DNA of 52,458 nt, taken from NCBI GenBank assembly GCA_024274705.1, contig JAJSAL010000005.1, positions 1-52,458 of the forward strand. The letters run 5' to 3'. This document shows, piece after piece, positions 50,461 through 52,458 of this stretch (position 1 is its first letter; each line of letters starts with the position of its first letter). Origin of the DNA: Spirochaetota bacterium. Its GTDB lineage: Bacteria; Spirochaetota; Spirochaetia; SPDA01; JAJSAL01. The translations under genes were made by a program, and so were the position numbers. A model generated the notes under the pieces. The model worked only from the letters and a program-made list of their open reading frames with translations, was not told where the DNA came from and did no database searches.

Positions 50461-51576
50461 GTGGCAGATAAAATTAGAGTTGGTATCGTCGGCTTAGGGT
50501 TCGGCGAGGAGTTTATCCCCCTCTACCAGAAGCATCCTGATGCAGAGTGTTACGTCATCTGCCAGAGGAATAAAGAGAGTCTCAACCAGGTGGGAGACCG
50601 GTTCGGTGTTGAAAGGCGGGTCACACGGTTTGAAGATCTTCTGGAAATGGATGAACTGGACGCAATACATGTGGTTACCGGGATCGCAGATCACGCCTGG
50701 ATGAGCCTTAAATCCCTGGAGGCGGGAAAGCATACAGCCTGTACCGTTCCCATGGCTATCACGGTGGAAGACTGTCTTAAGATCGTGGAAGCCCGGCGTA
50801 AGAGCGGTAAAGTGTACATGATGATGGAAACGGCGGTCTATACCCGGGAGTTCCTCTACGTAAAAGAGCTGCAGCAAAAAAGTAAACTCGGCAAACTGCA
50901 GTTTCTGCGGGGATCACATCAGCAGAATATGAGCCTCCCCGGGTGGCCTTCGTACTGGTACGGGTTTCCACCCATGCATTATGCCACTCACGCCGTAAGC
51001 CCTCTCCTGGCCCTTGCCGGAAGGGACGTGGAATCTGTCGTGTGCTTCGGGTCCGGAACTATCAGGGAAGAGTACGCAAAGATGTACAATTCTCCCTTTG
51101 CAATCGAGACGGCTCTGCTGAAGCTTAAGGATTCCGACCTGGCCTGTGAGGTAACCCGCTCACTTTTTGATACGATCCGTCAGTACCGGGAAAGCTTTGA
51201 TGTCTACGGCACGGAAATGTCTTTCGAATGGGAACAGACCATCGGGGATAAACCGGTTGTGTACACCGGCTTGGAAGATGCAGAACGGGTAGAGATACCG
51301 GATTATGCTCATTACCTGCCGGAAGATATCCGGAGATACACTACCCACGGTGTGTATGATGATGAACACGGGCACACTTCTTTCATCCAGGGGGCCGGTC
51401 ACGGCGGGTCCCATCCTCACATGGCCCACGAATTTATACGGGCTGTCCGGGAGAACAGAAAATCCTACGTAGATGCCGACCGTGCAGGCAACTGGACACT
51501 GACGGGTATCTGTGCCCACGAATCGGCAATGAAAGGTGGCCTGCGGGTGGAGGTTCCCGGAACTTCTATCGACTGA
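50461..51576 (+). CDS. Gfo/Idh/MocA-family oxidoreductase
   Basis: A 371-residue NAD(P)-dependent sugar oxidoreductase (GTG start after AAGGAG). The N-terminal G-I-V-G-L-G-F-G-E-E-F is the nucleotide-binding loop. The usual E-K-P motif of the family is replaced by C-T-V-P-M-A near residue 95, so the catalytic Lys is missing at its normal place. The C-terminal beta-sheet domain has several His (H-G-H-T, G-H-G-G-S-H-P-H). Substrate unknown; a reaction on the same sugar as the dehydrogenase upstream is likely. Confidence 0.88.
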   Translation: MADKIRVGIVGLGFGEEFIPLYQKHPDAECYVICQRNKESLNQVGDRFGVERRVTRFEDLLEMDELDAIHVVTGIADHAWMSLKSLEAGKHTACTVPMAITVEDCLKIVEARRKSGKVYMMMETAVYTREFLYVKELQQKSKLGKLQFLRGSHQQNMSLPGWPSYWYGFPPMHYATHAVSPLLALAGRDVESVVCFGSGTIREEYAKMYNSPFAIETALLKLKDSDLACEVTRSLFDTIRQYRESFDVYGTEMSFEWEQTIGDKPVVYTGLEDAERVEIPDYAHYLPEDIRRYTTHGVYDDEHGHTSFIQGAGHGGSHPHMAHEFIRAVRENRKSYVDADRAGNWTLTGICAHESAMKGGLRVEVPGTSID

Positions 51577-51587
51577 GGTGAGGTCTT

Positions 51588-51653
51588 ATGGATAGACATA
51601 AAACCGTTTATGCGCATACGGGTTATCTCTTCGAATACAGGAGGAAGCGGTAG
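51588..51653 (+). CDS. Short coupled ORF of 21 codons
   Basis: ATG 51588 has a strong GAGGTGAGG site four bases upstream. The 21-codon frame is rich in Arg, His and Tyr and ends at TAG 51651-51653, overlapping the GTG of the next ORF. Its last codons also form the AGGAGGAAG binding site for that ORF. It could be a leader peptide or the relic of a larger gene. Confidence 0.35.
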   Translation: MDRHKTVYAHTGYLFEYRRKR

Positions 51654-51841
51654 TGAAGCTGGATGCTTTTAATATCGATTGTTATGACCGGGATTTTGAA
51701 AAAGCCCTGGAAGCTATCAGAATCCTCAGCATCGAGCATGAAGATTCTCTCATGAGCGGAGAGGAAGGACTCCTTAAAGCTGTACAGTTCCTGAAGGATG
51801 TGATGATTCACAAACCCCGTGGCACCATGTGGTGGGATTGA
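51653..51841 (+). CDS. Small hypothetical protein, 62 residues
   Basis: GTG start with AGGAGGAAG upstream. The product is acidic, probably helical, and ends in R-G-T-M-W-W-D. I do not recognise a family. It lies between the oxidoreductase and the MFS transporter and is part of the same transcript by spacing. Confidence 0.55.
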   Translation: MKLDAFNIDCYDRDFEKALEAIRILSIEHEDSLMSGEEGLLKAVQFLKDVMIHKPRGTMWWD

Positions 51842-51845
51842 AACA

Positions 51846-52458
51846 TTGATTAAAAACAAAACTATGCTTACCGGGTCATCCTTTCTGGCGATGTTTTTCC
51901 TCGGTGTGGGGACCAACATCATAGGTTCCGCGTCGAATAATATTGGTCTGGATCCTTTCCAGATAGGACTTCTTATCACGTTCCAGAACATCGGCTTTAT
52001 ACTCTCTGTACTGGTAAGCGGTTCTCTTGCTGATTCCAGGTCTAAACCTAAGCTCCTTGGAATCGGAAGTCTTATTCTTGCCGTTTCTTTTTATTTTTAC
52101 TATCTTTGGGGCAGTTTCGTCCTGAACCTGTTCATTATGCTGGTCATCGGGATTGGAATCGGTACCTATGAAGGTGTTGCAGACGCCCTCCTTCTGGAGA
52201 TTCAGGATAGAAAGCAGAGTGTGTTCATAACGATTAATCACTTTTTCGTTACCTTCGGTGCCTTGATGATCGCTTTTTACCTCATCTTCCTGCAGATGAA
52301 CTGGCGGAGGTCGATGACACAGTCTGCAATCCTCGTCGGGGTCCTGGCAGTGCTTTTTTTCTTGCAAAAATCCAGTATTACCAAGACAGAGCAATCCACG
52401 TGGCTTGACCGGTACCGGACCATAAGAAAAGGGAAAGTAGTGTACATCCTTTTCTTTA
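51846..52458 (+). CDS. MFS transporter, N-terminal part (cut by the window end)
   Basis: The frame from TTG 51846 (or ATG 51864) stays open to the window end, 204 codons. At least five hydrophobic segments are present, with the A-D-S-R-S-K-P-K loop between helices 2 and 3 that resembles the major-facilitator signature, and G-T-Y-E-G-V-A-D-A in helix 4. An additional sugar or drug-type exporter/importer at the end of the operon is likely; the substrate is unknown. Confidence 0.75.
   Translation, partial: MIKNKTMLTGSSFLAMFFLGVGTNIIGSASNNIGLDPFQIGLLITFQNIGFILSVLVSGSLADSRSKPKLLGIGSLILAVSFYFYYLWGSFVLNLFIMLVIGIGIGTYEGVADALLLEIQDRKQSVFITINHFFVTFGALMIAFYLIFLQMNWRRSMTQSAILVGVLAVLFFLQKSSITKTEQSTWLDRYRTIRKGKVVYILFF

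Noticed and set aside
1..52458. tRNA, rRNA, CRISPR, insertion sequences, prophage or toxin-antitoxin genes
   Set aside because: No tRNA-like T-loop with matching arms, no repeat-spacer array and no transposase, integrase or phage protein was found by reading.

Overview
The window looks like a stretch of a free-living spirochaete chromosome (Spirochaetales, Sediminispirochaeta/Spirochaeta-like; the genus is inference). The evidence is GC near 50 %, export signals that end in the A-G-G-(G/K)-Q-E-K mature start common in spirochaetal solute-binding proteins, and a very dense set of carbohydrate uptake and catabolic operons. I see no rRNA, tRNA, CRISPR array, insertion sequence or prophage.

Layout. 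(1) Positions 2-7153, plus strand: the tail of an ABC sugar operon with a permease end, fucose-isomerase-like protein, internally deleted UroD-fold gene, NagA-like deacetylase, neutral-ceramidase-like hydrolase, FGGY kinase, a 58-residue membrane protein and an ATC-hydrolase-like/cupin fusion. (2) 7164-9195, minus: KdsB and a deoxyhypusine-synthase-like protein of unknown role. (3) 9497-16913, plus: an IclR regulator with a clear promoter and dyad, a TRAP transporter (DctP, DctQ, DctM), a UroD-fold protein, a DapA/NanA-type aldolase and a sulfatase; then a minus-strand alkaline-phosphatase-superfamily enzyme. (4) 18134-20311: two decayed or stop-interrupted genes (one an HD-domain protein with an amber codon) and a sigma-like DNA-binding protein. 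(5) 20514-31368: a divergent sugar locus, with kinase and class II aldolase on minus, and binding protein, two permeases, exported beta-propeller, LacI regulator, D-lyxose isomerase and two UroD-fold proteins on plus. The binding-protein promoter is followed at once by a 28-bp perfect palindrome. (6) 31362-40000: signalling genes (PAS-GGDEF, PAS-LuxR, Cache-GGDEF, AraC-PAS), an old-yellow-enzyme oxidoreductase and transketolase. (7) 40125-52458, plus: a second LacI-controlled polyol/sugar operon with a frameshifted binding protein, two permeases, a 74-residue three-helix membrane protein, a tagatose/psicose 3-epimerase, two different ATPases, a bicupin, a zinc alcohol dehydrogenase, a Gfo/Idh oxidoreductase, small ORFs and the start of an MFS transporter.

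How it fits together. Each uptake locus pairs a transporter with sugar isomerases or epimerases, kinases or dehydrogenases, and a local regulator; transketolase joins the pentose-phosphate products to central metabolism (inference). The repeated feature without a textbook explanation is the UroD/MtaA-fold family: three intact copies and one shortened copy lie inside sugar operons, with no corrinoid protein in view and with different third zinc ligands. That association, the ATC-hydrolase/cupin fusion and the small membrane proteins inside transporter operons are the best candidates for undescribed biology. Several genes are broken (internal deletions, in-frame stops, one frameshift), which suggests local gene decay or assembly errors.
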